The notes below the pieces were generated by a model. That model was not told the origin of the DNA. It saw only the letters and a program-made list of their open reading frames with translations, and searched no databases. Positions 25,678 to 35,904 of a DNA stretch of 45,368 nt are shown here, one piece after another (positions within the stretch are counted from its first letter, which is position 1; each line of letters opens with the position of its first letter). A program made the position numbers and the translations under genes. Location of the stretch: assembly GCA_020348065.1 (NCBI GenBank), contig CP070742.1, positions 1,985,207 through 2,030,574 on the forward strand, given 5' to 3'. This DNA is from Candidatus Zixiibacteriota bacterium. Its GTDB lineage: Bacteria; Zixibacteria; MSB-5A5; UBA10806.

Positions 25678-26688
25678 ATGAGTAAGTCAAAAAAAATCCT
25701 GGGCGCCGCTCTTCTCTTATTCGTAATCGGGTGGATATATTATTTCTCGCTATTCCATATTCCCCATCCGGCCGCTGATTTCAAGGACGGTACCCGTTAT
25801 CTAATTGTCAGGCGCGGCGAATCGTTGTCCGAAATCGCGGCAAATCTGGAAAAAACGGGAGCCATATCATCAAAATCGAATTTCATATTTTTTTCAAAAT
25901 TATTTAGCAAAACCACCAAAATGAAAACAGGGCGCTACGCCATCCGGCCCGACGATTCCATAGCCGACATAATAGATATAATCGTCCGGGGATTTGCCAC
26001 CCCCTTTAATGTGGTAATACCCGAGGGCTACACCATGGCGGAGATGGCGTCCCTTCTTCATTCCAAAATCGATATGGAAATCAGTGGTTTTAGAAATTTA
26101 ATGTCCGATCCCGACCTTCTGGACTCCCTGGGTATCGAAGCCGACAATCTGGAGGGTTATCTGGCCCCGTCCACATATAATTTTTTCTATGAAGAAAACC
26201 CTGAAAACGTGGTGATAAAAATGACGGATCATTTCTTCGGTTCGCTTCCGGATTCATTTGAGATTAAAGCCAACGAACTGGGCTTGACCTTCCACGAAGC
26301 GGTCACGCTGGCCTCCATGATAGAGGAGGAGGCTATGATTGATTCCGAAAGGTCGGTAATCGCGGCCGTCTATTTAAACCGCCTTAAGAAAAGATGGCGG
26401 TTGGAATGCGATCCCACCGTAATCTATGCCCTGGGAGGCCTCGACCGACCCCTTTATAGAAAAGACCTCAATTACGATTCGCCCTATAATACCTACAAGT
26501 ATTTCGGACTTCCTCCCGGTCCCATCTCCAATCCGGGCGTTAAATCCCTCGAAGCGGCGGTAAATCCGGCGAAATCTGAATATATGTTTTTTGTGGCCCG
26601 GGGAGACGGCAGCCATGTTTTCACGCGAACGCTTCGCGAGCATATAAACGCCAAAAACAGAATAAAAAAAAATAATAGAAACAGCTGA
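25678..26688 (+). CDS. mltG: Endolytic murein transglycosylase MltG
   Basis: 336 residues. One N-terminal membrane helix (ILGAALLLFVIGWIYYFSLF) is followed by a LysM-like segment (LIVRRGESLSEIAANLEKTG) and the YceG catalytic domain. The catalytic glutamate is in ASMIEEEAM, with NRLKKRWRLECDPTVIYALG and the final PPGPISNPGVKSLEAA motif. It cuts nascent glycan strands in the periplasm and sets chain length. Start at ATG 25678 is chosen over a TTG at 25654 because that leaves a short basic cytoplasmic tail (MSKSKK). It ends 57 bp before the convergent ftsZ end, the two sharing one intergenic hairpin. Confidence 0.96.
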   Translation: MSKSKKILGAALLLFVIGWIYYFSLFHIPHPAADFKDGTRYLIVRRGESLSEIAANLEKTGAISSKSNFIFFSKLFSKTTKMKTGRYAIRPDDSIADIIDIIVRGFATPFNVVIPEGYTMAEMASLLHSKIDMEISGFRNLMSDPDLLDSLGIEADNLEGYLAPSTYNFFYEENPENVVIKMTDHFFGSLPDSFEIKANELGLTFHEAVTLASMIEEEAMIDSERSVIAAVYLNRLKKRWRLECDPTVIYALGGLDRPLYRKDLNYDSPYNTYKYFGLPPGPISNPGVKSLEAAVNPAKSEYMFFVARGDGSHVFTRTLREHINAKNRIKKNNRNS

Positions 26689-26695
26689 AAAGAAA

Positions 26696-26725
26696 GGCGC
26701 GATCCCGGAAAATCAGGACCGCGCC
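26696..26725 (-). terminator. Intrinsic terminator of the dcw operon (after ftsZ)
   Basis: On the minus strand GGCGCGGTCC and GGATCGCGCC form a 10-bp stem (one G-U pair) with a 10-nt loop, followed by TTTCTTTTC. In the plus direction the stem has one A-C mismatch, and TTTTT comes only 16 nt downstream (26742-26746), so mltG transcripts may also end here but less well. Confidence 0.8.
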
Positions 26726-26744
26726 GATCGGCTTCGCGCAGTTT

Positions 26745-27890
26745 TTAATTCAGCGTATTCTTTTGATTTCTCATAAACGTGGGCACGTCCAGGTTTTCGA
26801 TTACGTAATCGGATGAGGTGATTTTCTCATAGATCTTTCTCGGTTGCTTAATCCTTCTTGCCCTGCCGTTCTTTTTTTCGGGCTCGAATCCGAATAGATC
26901 TATCTCTTCTCCGGGATCATCAATTTTTTCCCTTCGCCCGAATCCGGTCGCGATTACGGTAACAAACAATTTGTCGTTCATTCTTTCGTCAATCACCGCG
27001 CCGAAGATGATGTTACCTGAACTGCCGGCCGCCTCATATATAGTTTCATTTGCCAGACGTATATCTTCAAGGCTCAAATCCGGGCCGCCCGTAATATTGA
27101 CTATTATTCCTTTGGCTCCCTCGATAGAAAGATCCTCGAGCAACGGGGATTGCAGCGCCATTCGAGCGGCTATTTCGCCCCTGTCATGGCCCTCGGCTAC
27201 GCCGGTTCCCATAATCGCCTCGCCGGCGTTAACCATCACCGCCCTCACGTCGGCAAAATCGAGATTGATCAGGCCCGGTACCATGATCAGGTCGGATATT
27301 CCCCTGGTAGCTGAAAGCAAAACCTCATCGGCTTTCATAAAGGCATCGTTTATCGGCGTCGACCTATCAACCAGCGCGAAAAGCCTTTGATTGGGGATTA
27401 CTATCAACGTATCCACGTAATCCTTGATCTGATGTATACCCGATTTCGCTCTTGAGATTCTCAGGTTACCCTCGAACAAGAATGGCCTGGTCACGATTCC
27501 TACGGTAAGGGCGCCCAGTTCTTTCGCTATTTTCGCGATATGAGGAGATGCTCCCGTGCCTGTTCCTCCCCCCATTCCGCAGGTTATAAAAACTATATTG
27601 GCGCCTTCAAGAGCCTCTTTGGTAGTCTCGGGATCTTCCTCAAACGCCTTCCTCCCGATTTCGGGATCGGCTCCGGCTCCCAGGCCACGGGTCAGCTTTT
27701 TCCCGATCTGGATTTTCAGGTCGGCCCGGGAGTTTTCAAGCGCCTGGGCATCGGTATTTACCGATATAAATTCGACGCCGGAAAATCCCGATGAGATCAT
27801 CCTGTTGACAGCATTCCCGCCGGCGCCGCCGACTCCAACGACTTTTATTTTTGACCGCGGGCCTTCGTCAAAATCATATTCGAAGAGCAT
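26745..27890 (-). CDS. ftsZ: Cell division protein FtsZ
   Basis: 381 residues. This tubulin-like GTPase forms the Z-ring. The nucleotide-binding [14 protein letters not shown] and the [12 protein letters not shown] signature loop are intact, as is the T7 catalytic loop [10 protein letters not shown]. The linker is short (~40 residues) and basic ([14 protein letters not shown]). The C-terminal peptide [11 protein letters not shown] is the docking site for FtsA and other tethers. GGAGGG lies ~7 nt before the ATG. It is the last gene of the dcw operon, 35 bp after ftsA, and is followed by the strong hairpin at 26696-26725. Confidence 0.98.
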   Translation of the reverse strand: MLFEYDFDEGPRSKIKVVGVGGAGGNAVNRMISSGFSGVEFISVNTDAQALENSRADLKIQIGKKLTRGLGAGADPEIGRKAFEEDPETTKEALEGANIVFITCGMGGGTGTGASPHIAKIAKELGALTVGIVTRPFLFEGNLRISRAKSGIHQIKDYVDTLIVIPNQRLFALVDRSTPINDAFMKADEVLLSATRGISDLIMVPGLINLDFADVRAVMVNAGEAIMGTGVAEGHDRGEIAARMALQSPLLEDLSIEGAKGIIVNITGGPDLSLEDIRLANETIYEAAGSSGNIIFGAVIDERMNDKLFVTVIATGFGRREKIDDPGEEIDLFGFEPEKKNGRARRIKQPRKIYEKITSSDYVIENLDVPTFMRNQKNTLN

Positions 27891-27925
27891 AAATACCCTC
27901 CATTCTATCCCCTCCAGAGGAATTA

Positions 27926-29155
27926 TTAAAAATATTCATTAAACCATTTTTTCATTTTATCGATAGTCCTCGCCAAACCTCCCGGTCGCGTCCTAATGGC
28001 GGTCTTGTCCGAACGGGAGAGAGCATAGTGTATGGCCCCGATGCCGGTGGCGAAAGCCGGGCCGGGCGTTATTTCCGTGCAGTTTTCATATTGTAGAGGA
28101 GTTCCCAGTTTGGCCGGCAAATCGAAAATCTGTTCGGCCAGCTCCAAAACTCCGTCAAGCTGGGCTGCGCCTCCTGTCAAGACAACTCCCGCGGCCAGCA
28201 TTTCCGTAAAATGGCTTCTCTTGAGTTCGCGGGCCACCAGCGAAAATATCTCCTCCACCCGCGGCTCTATAATAGAGGCCAGGACCGACCGAGAGACCTC
28301 TTTGGATTCGCGCCCGGCGACCCCCGGAACGATCACCAGTTCCGTCGCGTCCACGGTCGATGAGAGAGCGGAACCATAGTTACACTTCAACTGCTCGGCT
28401 TGTTCGAGAGGGGTTCTCAGCCCGATGGCCAGATCGCTGGTGACATTTTTCCCTCCGATGCCTATCACCGCCGTATGCTTGACCGATCCCTCATGAAATA
28501 CCGCCAGGTCGGTGGTGCCTCCCCCCATATCGATTACCACGCAGCCGAGTTCCATCTCGTCCTTTGTCAGAACCGCGTAGCTTGACGCCAGGGGCTGTAG
28601 AACCAGCTCCTCGACTCCGATTCCGGATTTTTCGATACATCTTAAGACATTCTGCGCCGCCGAAACGGAACCGGTTACTATATGAACGTCAACCTCGAGC
28701 CGCACTCCGGAAAATCCGATGGGATCCCTGATTCCGTTTTGATCATCGACTTTATATTCCTGGGGAAGAACATGAATTATTTCCCGATCCGAGGGAATGG
28801 CCACGGTCTTGGCCGCCTCTATCGCCCGCTCCACGTCGGATGACGTGATTTCAGATCCGGTTTTTCCTATGGCAATCACACCTCTGCTGTTGATGCTTTT
28901 AATATGGTCGCCGGTGATGCTGGCGTATACGGATACGATCTTTTTGCCGGTTACGAGTTCGGCATCGTCAACGGCGGCTCTTACCGAATCAACCGCTTTC
29001 TCCAGGTTTACCACCATTCCCTTTTTTAAGCCTTCGCTGGGAGCCGCTCCCACGCCCAGGATCTTGAAATTACCGTCTTCCGTCGGCTCGCCTATTATTA
29101 CTCCCACCTTGGTGGTGCCGATATCAAGGCCCGTTATTATCGTGCCTTCGCTCAA
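27926..29155 (-). CDS. ftsA: Cell division protein FtsA
   Basis: 409 residues of the actin/Hsp70 superfamily. ATP-binding motifs are [16 protein letters not shown] at the N-terminus, [17 protein letters not shown] in the middle and [13 protein letters not shown] later. The C-terminus ends in an amphipathic helix ([12 protein letters not shown]) that anchors FtsZ filaments to the membrane. The start codon is TTG at 29155; GAGGG lies about 12 nt upstream. It follows ftsQ by 1 nt and precedes ftsZ by 35 bp, the classic order. Confidence 0.97.
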   Translation of the reverse strand: MSEGTIITGLDIGTTKVGVIIGEPTEDGNFKILGVGAAPSEGLKKGMVVNLEKAVDSVRAAVDDAELVTGKKIVSVYASITGDHIKSINSRGVIAIGKTGSEITSSDVERAIEAAKTVAIPSDREIIHVLPQEYKVDDQNGIRDPIGFSGVRLEVDVHIVTGSVSAAQNVLRCIEKSGIGVEELVLQPLASSYAVLTKDEMELGCVVIDMGGGTTDLAVFHEGSVKHTAVIGIGGKNVTSDLAIGLRTPLEQAEQLKCNYGSALSSTVDATELVIVPGVAGRESKEVSRSVLASIIEPRVEEIFSLVARELKRSHFTEMLAAGVVLTGGAAQLDGVLELAEQIFDLPAKLGTPLQYENCTEITPGPAFATGIGAIHYALSRSDKTAIRTRPGGLARTIDKMKKWFNEYF

Positions 29156-29156
29156 T

Positions 29157-29882
29157 TTAAAGCGTCCCTCTTTTCATCGATGATTCTACAACGATGTCGC
29201 CGAATCGCAGGTCAAATACCCTTCGTCCTTCCAGCATTCCCGATTCCTTTAATGTGCAAAGCCTGTAAATATCGCTTTCGCTGTAACATTTATTAAGTAC
29301 GACCGCGGTACCGTCGGGCGAAAAATAGATCATTATCAGGTTTTTCCCTTTGAAGTTCAACTCGGACAACATCCTGCACAATGCCGGCGACCGGAAATTC
29401 AGAGCATTGTACAGATCCAACGCATAGGCGATATCCGGGTCTCTTATCTGCTCATAACATCTCGCGTACTTAAACTTACGTCCTGTCACCAGCGGCAGAT
29501 CCGGGGTTAAATCATTCACCGGCAGGACGATCCCTTCTTTTGATAGCCCGAAGACTTTATCACCGTTTATCAGCAAACTCGGTTCGGCGAACTCCACGTT
29601 AACGCTAATATCGGATAATATCCCTCTATCAACCGCGCAGGACACCACGCCTTTTTGACGTGAGATCATATCGGCGGCGAATTTTATATCCTGTTTGAAA
29701 ATCGATTTACCTTTCTCAAGTCCACTCAAGGCAACGAGGGTATCCGGATCAAAGTACCCATTTGAATTTATTTTCACCTCTTCCAACGCAAACAATTGCA
29801 GATCGGCCACCTTTTCAAAAGCAAAACGTCCCGCGCCAACCGCGACAATCAATACTACCAGCTTTATAAAAAATTTCAACAT
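29157..29882 (-). CDS. ftsQ: Cell division protein FtsQ/DivIB
   Basis: 241 residues. One N-terminal membrane helix (FIKLVVLIVAVGAGRFAF) follows a very short cytoplasmic tail. Residues ~30-95 form a POTRA domain (VKINSNGYFDPDTLVALSG, then KGKSIFKQD). The remaining beta domain is typical of FtsQ. It links early and late divisome proteins through FtsL/FtsB. Overall sequence is divergent and the call relies on topology, POTRA features and position between murC and ftsA. The ATG overlaps the murC stop by one base (TAATG). Confidence 0.88.
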   Translation of the reverse strand: MLKFFIKLVVLIVAVGAGRFAFEKVADLQLFALEEVKINSNGYFDPDTLVALSGLEKGKSIFKQDIKFAADMISRQKGVVSCAVDRGILSDISVNVEFAEPSLLINGDKVFGLSKEGIVLPVNDLTPDLPLVTGRKFKYARCYEQIRDPDIAYALDLYNALNFRSPALCRMLSELNFKGKNLIMIYFSPDGTAVVLNKCYSESDIYRLCTLKESGMLEGRRVFDLRFGDIVVESSMKRGTL

Positions 29883-31255
29883 TATTCCTTCAAATCCTCT
29901 ATAATTCTGGGGGTAAATTTAAATATATCGCCGGCGCCGAACATGATCACCCGATCTCCCTTTTTTAAAATCCTTTTCATACGCGAGGGCAACTCTTCTT
30001 TATTTTTGAGAAACGTAATATCCCGGTGCCCGAATTTACGCGCGGCTTCCACTATCATCTCCCCGGATACGCCATTGATGGGCTTCTCTCTTGCGGGATA
30101 AATGTCGAGAACCAAAACCTTATCCGCGTCCGAGAATGATCCCCCGAACTCCTTATAGAACCTTTTGGTCCTGCTGTATAAATGCGGCTGAAAGACTGCC
30201 ACGATCCGGCCGCCGAAAACGGCTTTCATACCTTCTATGGTGGTCTTAATTTCGGTGGGATGATGTCCGTAATCATCGAAAAATTTAACGCCTTTTGCCT
30301 CTCCCGCAAATTCCATTCTCCTGTTTACGCCGGAGAAACTTTCAATCTCGGGAATAACCGTCTCCAGGGGCACTTCCAGGTCGTGAGCTACGGTTATGGC
30401 TGCCAGAAGATTCCTGATGTTATGATTTCCGTAAAGCCGCGAAAATACTCTCGTAAGATAATCCCCCCTGTGATACAACGTGAAGCTCGTGCCGCTCTCA
30501 TTAAATTCGATACCATCCGCGCCGAAATCTCGGTCCTTTGAAATGCCGTATGATAAAACGGGTCTTTTTATATGTTGTTCGATCCTGGAGACCCCCGGAT
30601 CGTCGACACATAAAATTACGCTGCCGTAGAAGGGAACCCGGTTGGCGAAATCGATGAAACAATCCTCCAGATCGCTGTAATCCACGTAACATTCCATATG
30701 CTCCGGTTCGAGGCTCGTAATAACCGCGATGGTGGGAGAGAACCTCACAATAGATCGGTCAAACTCGTCGGCTTCGGCCACAAGATATTCGCTTTTACCC
30801 AGATAGGCGTTCGATCCCAGTTCCAGAACCCTTCCCCCGACGATTACCGTAGGATCTAATCCGCCTTTAGTCAGCAAATGCCCTATCAGCGACGAAGTGG
30901 TGGTTTTCCCGTGCGTACCGGCGACCGCAATGGAAAACTTCATCCTCATAAGCTCGGAAAGCATCTCCGCGCGTTTTATAACCGGTATCTTCCTGGAGTG
31001 CGCTTCTGCAACTTCCGGGTTGTCGTCGGTTACGGCGGATGATGTTACAACAACATCGCTGCTTATGACGTTTTCCGGATTGTGAGAAAAGTATATTTTT
31101 ATTCCTGTATTTTCGAGATGAGCGGTGGTTTCGCTTGCCTTTAAATCCGATCCCGTTATCTCATACCCGGAATTATGCAGTATCTCGGCAATACCGCACA
31201 TGCCGACCCCGCCTATACCAACAAAATGCAGTCTTTTTATTCTTTTAAATTTCAT
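29882..31255 (-). CDS. murC: UDP-N-acetylmuramate--L-alanine ligase
   Basis: 457 residues. It adds the first amino acid to UDP-MurNAc using ATP. The N-terminal LHFVGIGGVGMCGIAEIL is diagnostic of MurC, the P-loop is VAGTHGKTTTSSLIGH, and the mid-domain has LVAEADEFDRS and the DDYGHHPTEI motif, all MurC-specific. The gene overlaps murG by 11 bp upstream and touches ftsQ downstream. No murB or ddl is found between murC and ftsQ. Confidence 0.98.
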   Translation of the reverse strand: MKFKRIKRLHFVGIGGVGMCGIAEILHNSGYEITGSDLKASETTAHLENTGIKIYFSHNPENVISSDVVVTSSAVTDDNPEVAEAHSRKIPVIKRAEMLSELMRMKFSIAVAGTHGKTTTSSLIGHLLTKGGLDPTVIVGGRVLELGSNAYLGKSEYLVAEADEFDRSIVRFSPTIAVITSLEPEHMECYVDYSDLEDCFIDFANRVPFYGSVILCVDDPGVSRIEQHIKRPVLSYGISKDRDFGADGIEFNESGTSFTLYHRGDYLTRVFSRLYGNHNIRNLLAAITVAHDLEVPLETVIPEIESFSGVNRRMEFAGEAKGVKFFDDYGHHPTEIKTTIEGMKAVFGGRIVAVFQPHLYSRTKRFYKEFGGSFSDADKVLVLDIYPAREKPINGVSGEMIVEAARKFGHRDITFLKNKEELPSRMKRILKKGDRVIMFGAGDIFKFTPRIIEDLKE

Positions 31256-32354
31256 TTATCTTTTCCAGTATGGTTTCCGCTATTCTCCTTGCCGCTTCGG
31301 GCTTTCCCAAACGGCGCGCGTTTTCGGACATTAACTTTCTCTTTTGCGTATTATTAAAAAGATCATTGATGACATCTTTAAACCTGTTACCTATTTCTTT
31401 TTCCCGGATTATTATCGCTGCCCCTGAGTCTTCAAGAAATTTCGCGTTCAGAGATTGGTGATCGCCGGTGGCATGAGGATAAGGTATGAGCACGGATGGC
31501 AAACCTGCGGCTATAATTTCCGATATAGCCATGGCACCGGCTCTCGATATAACCAGATTAGAAACTGCATAGGCCGCGGGCATATCGTCGATAAACGCAA
31601 TTACCCTTATCCTACATTCATCCGGTGATAATGATGATTCTATTAATTCATAATCGCTTATGCCGGTCTGCCAGATAATCTGCCAGTTATCGGGAATACG
31701 GTTTCCTTCGATAAGGTTTAATAAGGAAGAATTTATGGTTTTCGCACCGGAGCTCCCGCCCAATACCAGCAGAGTATTCATTTGAGGATTAAGATCGAGC
31801 TGTTTATATGATTCAGCCCTGTCAGCCCGGGTAATATCGGTTCTGACGGGATTCCCGATCAGCATACATTTTGCCCGGCCCAGATATTTGCCGGCGGATT
31901 CATAGGCCGTGAATATAACCAAGGCGTATTTACTGAGAGTCCTCGAGGCCAATCCGGGCAGGCTGTTTTGCTCCTGAAGAAATATCGGTATTCCTTTCCT
32001 GTGCGCCGCCTTTACCACCGGAGCCGATATATAACCTCCCGTACCCACAACAGCTATCGGAGAAATATTGTTTACGATATTTTTCGCCTGGCCGTAACCG
32101 GTGAGCCATTTGACGGCGAATTTCATTATTCCTGTAATTGTTCGTCTCATACCTATTACGTCAATTTCATCTATTTCAAAACCGTAGCTTTTTACAATTC
32201 TGCTTTCCATACCGCTTTTTTTCCCCACAAAATGCGGCTCGATCTCTTTATTTAGAGCCCCTATTTCGCGCGCGATATTAATAGCGGGCATCAAATGTCC
32301 TGCCGTCCCTCCTCCCGCGAATAATATTCGCTTCCGATTTTTATCACTTATCAT
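31245..32354 (-). CDS. murG: UDP-GlcNAc--lipid I N-acetylglucosaminyltransferase
   Basis: 369 residues of the GT28, GT-B fold. It converts lipid I to lipid II on the inner leaflet. Diagnostic motifs are LFAGGGTAGHLMPA, TGGYISAPVV, QEQNSLPGLASR, LVLGGSSGAKTIN and SRAGAMAISEI. The ATG at 32354 overlaps the ftsW TGA (ATGA), giving the family N-terminus directly; a longer frame from 32435 adds 27 Cys-rich residues that are merely the shifted reading of the ftsW 3' end. It is followed by murC with an 11-bp overlap. Confidence 0.97.
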   Translation of the reverse strand: MISDKNRKRILFAGGGTAGHLMPAINIAREIGALNKEIEPHFVGKKSGMESRIVKSYGFEIDEIDVIGMRRTITGIMKFAVKWLTGYGQAKNIVNNISPIAVVGTGGYISAPVVKAAHRKGIPIFLQEQNSLPGLASRTLSKYALVIFTAYESAGKYLGRAKCMLIGNPVRTDITRADRAESYKQLDLNPQMNTLLVLGGSSGAKTINSSLLNLIEGNRIPDNWQIIWQTGISDYELIESSLSPDECRIRVIAFIDDMPAAYAVSNLVISRAGAMAISEIIAAGLPSVLIPYPHATGDHQSLNAKFLEDSGAAIIIREKEIGNRFKDVINDLFNNTQKRKLMSENARRLGKPEAARRIAETILEKINEI

Positions 32355-33490
32355 GCTCTCGATCTTTTGAAATATTTCCTGGGCGATCTGCTTCTTCTGG
32401 CAACCGACGCAATCATGCCCACACCGATGGAGCATGCTATTAACGACGACCCTCCGTAGCTGATAAAAGGCAGGGTCATGCCGGTTACCGGCAACAGTCC
32501 CAGCGCCACCCCGATATTGATGGATGCCTGCGACAATATTAATATAGACACGCCGCAGACGAGCATCGCCCCTTCAATGTTTACCGCGTTGAAGGCGATT
32601 TTATAGGCGGTATAACCGAATAATCCGAATAATGAAAATATCGTCACGACCAGTAAAAATCCACCCTCCTCCGCCGCCGCCGATAGAATGAAATCAGTAT
32701 GTCGTTCAGGCAGAAAGAGGTGTTTCTGTCCCCCGTTCGCCAACCCCTTACCGATTGCTCCCCCGGAACCGAAACTCACAAGCGACTGCCTTGTTTGATA
32801 ATTTGCCTCTTTGTGAAAAGGATCTTTAAGCGTAGTTGTATAAGAATCGATACGGTCTTTCTCATATCCGATCCCGAAAACCATAATTATGGCCGCCGCC
32901 ACGCCGATGGCTGGAAGAATCAGCAGATGCCTTTTTTTAAAACCGGATAGATATAAGAGTATCGCGGTGACCGCCAACAGCAACGCTGTCGTGCCGAGAT
33001 CCGGTTCCAGCAACACCAGCAGTGTTCCCGGAAGCCCCAGGATGAGAGCGGGTATATATCCCTTATGGCCGTCCCGCCTTTCGTTTTTCCCCGCGATCCG
33101 CGCAAAAAAGGCCACCAGTGCTATCTTAAAAAATTCGCTCGGTTGAACTGATAGACCCCCTATTGTTATCCAACGTTTGATCTGCGCGCCGGACAACGGG
33201 AAAATTATCGCCAGCGTTATAATGGACATGACAATAAGCGCCGGTGATATCTTGATCATAAATTCATAATCCAGCCGGTACATAAAAAACATCAATGAAA
33301 TCGCGATTAATGCCCAGAACAATTGCTTTATCAAGAAATACCACGTGGGTTTTGGCGGATCCATGAATTTGCAGAAAGGACCTGAAGAGGAATATATAAA
33401 CAGTATTCCGATTAACATAAGCGCGGCCGCCACCGAAATTATCAGCATATCTCCACGATTCTTAACCAGGTTTCCCAACACGAACCTCAT
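32351..33490 (-). CDS. ftsW: SEDS-family peptidoglycan glycosyltransferase FtsW
   Basis: 379 residues with about ten membrane helices. FtsW polymerises lipid II at the septum with its partner penicillin-binding protein FtsI. Visible SEDS features are the SSSGPF stretch after helix 1, the loop SVQPSEFFKIALV, the catalytic-Asp region LLEPDLGTTALL, the FLPERHTDFILSAAAEEGG loop and the terminal PFISYGGSSL motif. The ATG overlaps the murD stop (ATGA) and its own stop overlaps murG. FtsW rather than RodA is inferred from its dcw position. Confidence 0.96.
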   Translation of the reverse strand: MRFVLGNLVKNRGDMLIISVAAALMLIGILFIYSSSGPFCKFMDPPKPTWYFLIKQLFWALIAISLMFFMYRLDYEFMIKISPALIVMSIITLAIIFPLSGAQIKRWITIGGLSVQPSEFFKIALVAFFARIAGKNERRDGHKGYIPALILGLPGTLLVLLEPDLGTTALLLAVTAILLYLSGFKKRHLLILPAIGVAAAIIMVFGIGYEKDRIDSYTTTLKDPFHKEANYQTRQSLVSFGSGGAIGKGLANGGQKHLFLPERHTDFILSAAAEEGGFLLVVTIFSLFGLFGYTAYKIAFNAVNIEGAMLVCGVSILILSQASINIGVALGLLPVTGMTLPFISYGGSSLIACSIGVGMIASVARRSRSPRKYFKRSRA

Positions 33491-34821
33491 TTCAACGCCA
33501 TGACGGCTTTTTTAAAATCGTTTCCTCTCTCTTCGAAATTCCCGTACATATCAAATGATGCGCACCCCGGCGAGAGTAAAACGGTATCGCCGTCTCTGGC
33601 ATCCCCGTAAGCGATACTTACCGCTTCTTTCATATCGGGCGCTCGCATGCATTCGGTCAAATGCATCCAGACCCTTTCAATTTTATCGGCAGCTTCCCCG
33701 ATTAGAAGGACCCCTTTTACTTTATCTTTAATGAGATCGTTCAACCTGCTGAAATCTCCCGCTTTGTCACGTCCCCCGGCGATCAGGATCACCGGCGTAG
33801 AGACCGCCTTCAAAGCCCAGAATACGGAATCGACGTTGGTTCCCTTGGAATCGTTAATGAAGCTCACCCCTCCGATAAGCCGCACGAATTCCAGGCGATG
33901 CTCTACGCCGGCGAATGATTTCAAAGTATCAATTATCTTATCGTTATCAACACCGATTGAATTGGCAACGGCAACCGCCGCGCAAACGTTTGAAAGATTG
34001 TGAAGGCCCCGGAGCTTAATATCATTTGAATTAATGAGCTCCTTGTTATTTATATATAATTTACCCCCCGGTTCCGCATGAATTTCAGTATCTTTCGATT
34101 CAACGGAAAACCAGATCATTTTTGATGCCAGATCGCCGCATTTATTTTTCAGGTAATTATCATCATGGTTCAGGATTGAAAAATCATCTTTATCCTGATT
34201 TTCGAATATACGGAGTTTAGCGGAAGAGTATTTTTCAAAGTCGCCGTGACGGTCCAGATGATCGGGCGTAATATTTAATATAACGGCCGCATCGGCCTTA
34301 AATCCGTCTATGATTTCAAGCTGGAAACTGGAGAGTTCTACGACAGCGTACCCATCGGCCGGTATTTCATCGGCGACTTTTATGAACGGGTTTCCGATAT
34401 TACCGCAAACGATGGCGGAGATCCCGGAATTTCCAAATATTTCGCCTATCAAGGCCGTCGTGGTGGTTTTCCCGTTGGAGCCAGTTACCCCGATTATTTT
34501 ACCGTTACATATTTTATAGGCCAGTTCGATTTCGGGCCAGACGATCAATCCGCGCGATCTTGCCTTTAGTACTATTTCGGAACCGGGAAGGACGCCAGGA
34601 CTCAATATCATTAGATCGCATTCTAAAACGGCGTCGCTGTGACCGCCGGATTCGAATTTAATTTCATTCTCTTTTAGCCGATCCAGGGCATTCTTATCGA
34701 TATTCCCGGAATCACTCACAAAAGGGATTCCGCCGATATTTTTTACTTTTTCGGCAGTCGCTATTCCCGTCTTTCCCGCGCCCAAAATTGAAACGCGTTT
34801 GTTTTGAAGATCAAATTTCAT
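33487..34821 (-). CDS. murD: UDP-N-acetylmuramoylalanine--D-glutamate ligase
   Basis: 444 residues. It adds D-Glu to UDP-MurNAc-L-Ala. The N-terminal Rossmann motif is SILGAGKTGIATAEKV, the ATP loop is GVTGSNGKTTTALIGE, and later NITPDHLDRHG, GVEHRLEFV and NDSKGTNVDS are the expected MurD motifs, ending with LLSPGCASFDMY. It overlaps mraY before it and ftsW after it in ATGA arrangements, so translation is likely coupled through this part of the operon. Confidence 0.98.
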   Translation of the reverse strand: MKFDLQNKRVSILGAGKTGIATAEKVKNIGGIPFVSDSGNIDKNALDRLKENEIKFESGGHSDAVLECDLMILSPGVLPGSEIVLKARSRGLIVWPEIELAYKICNGKIIGVTGSNGKTTTTALIGEIFGNSGISAIVCGNIGNPFIKVADEIPADGYAVVELSSFQLEIIDGFKADAAVILNITPDHLDRHGDFEKYSSAKLRIFENQDKDDFSILNHDDNYLKNKCGDLASKMIWFSVESKDTEIHAEPGGKLYINNKELINSNDIKLRGLHNLSNVCAAVAVANSIGVDNDKIIDTLKSFAGVEHRLEFVRLIGGVSFINDSKGTNVDSVFWALKAVSTPVILIAGGRDKAGDFSRLNDLIKDKVKGVLLIGEAADKIERVWMHLTECMRAPDMKEAVSIAYGDARDGDTVLLSPGCASFDMYGNFEERGNDFKKAVMALK

Positions 34822-35903
34822 CTTATTTTCAAAGTACTCAAGGCTATCAGGGCGAAAATTATTCCGATTATCCAGAACCTGACCACCACCTGCTGCTCCT
34901 TCCAGCCCTTCAGCTCGAAATGATGATGCATGGGCGCCATTTTAAATATACGGACCCCCGTGGCCTTAAAATACATGACCTGAATTATAACCGAGGCCGC
35001 CTCCAACACGAAAACGCCGCCCATTATGACCAGTAAAAATTCTTTTTTAATCAAAAGCGCGAGGACTCCCAGAGCTCCCCCCAGCGCGAGCGCGCCGGTA
35101 TCGCCCATGAATACTTTCGCCGGATTCGAATTAAACCACAAAAACCCCAGGCAGGCTCCGAGTAACGCCCCGCAATAAACCGTCAACTCACCCGCACTGC
35201 TGAGGTATCGTATGTCAAGATATCTGGAGAAATCGACTCGTCCTGTTACATAGCAAAGTCCCGCGAAAGTAATGGCGCAAATCCCCACCAGCCCGATTGC
35301 GAGCCCGTCCAGGCCGTCCGTCAGATTAACGGCATTTGACGAGCCCGTAAGAACAATTACAACAAAGGGAATATAGAACAAACCGAATTCAAGATATATA
35401 TCCTTGATAAACGGCAGATCGGTGCTGGTTCCGAAATTGGGATCCGGGGGATACCAGTAAAGATACAGTCCCAGAATTATTCCCAGGGCGACCTGCCCGA
35501 TGAATTTTTTCCGGGCCACCATCCCTTTTCGCTGCTTCAATTTCGCTTTCAGATAATCATCCATGAAACCGAGACCGCCCATCCAGACCGTGACGAATAG
35601 AATTATCAGAATATAGCGATTCGATACATCAGCCCAGAGAAATGTCGGTAACACGATAGATAACAAAACCAGAAGTCCTCCCATGGTGGGAGTTCCTTCC
35701 TTCGCCCGATGCGTTTTCGGTCCGTCATCCCTGATGCTTTCTTTCATCCGATATTTCTGCAGCAGTTTTATAAACACCGACCCGAAAATAAAACTTATAA
35801 GCATGGCGGTAACCGTCGCGTACGCGGTCCTGAAGGTTATATATTTGAACAGGTTAAAACCAGATATATACTCGCTGAGCGGAAACAGTAAATGATATAA
35901 CAT
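34818..35903 (-). CDS. mraY: Phospho-MurNAc-pentapeptide transferase
   Basis: 361 residues with ten membrane helices. It joins UDP-MurNAc-pentapeptide to undecaprenyl phosphate to make lipid I. The signature motifs are GTPTMGGLLVL, GFMDDYLKAK (metal-binding Asp pair), NAVNLTDGLDGLA, FMGDTGALALGG and MHHHFELKGW. It starts 1 nt after the murF stop and overlaps murD at its end. It is the target of muraymycin-type and phage E-type inhibitors in other bacteria. Confidence 0.98.
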   Translation of the reverse strand: MLYHLLFPLSEYISGFNLFKYITFRTAYATVTAMLISFIFGSVFIKLLQKYRMKESIRDDGPKTHRAKEGTPTMGGLLVLLSIVLPTFLWADVSNRYILIILFVTVWMGGLGFMDDYLKAKLKQRKGMVARKKFIGQVALGIILGLYLYWYPPDPNFGTSTDLPFIKDIYLEFGLFYIPFVVIVLTGSSNAVNLTDGLDGLAIGLVGICAITFAGLCYVTGRVDFSRYLDIRYLSSAGELTVYCGALLGACLGFLWFNSNPAKVFMGDTGALALGGALGVLALLIKKEFLLVIMGGVFVLEAASVIIQVMYFKATGVRIFKMAPMHHHFELKGWKEQQVVVRFWIIGIIFALIALSTLKIR

Positions 35904-35904
35904 A

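Noticed and set aside
32355-32435. Upstream extension of murG with a Cys-rich N-terminus (MLHRCGHDCVGC)
   Set aside because: It overlaps the ftsW 3' end in another frame; MurG proteins start at the GGGTAGH strand, and ATG 32354 forms an ATGA overlap with ftsW.
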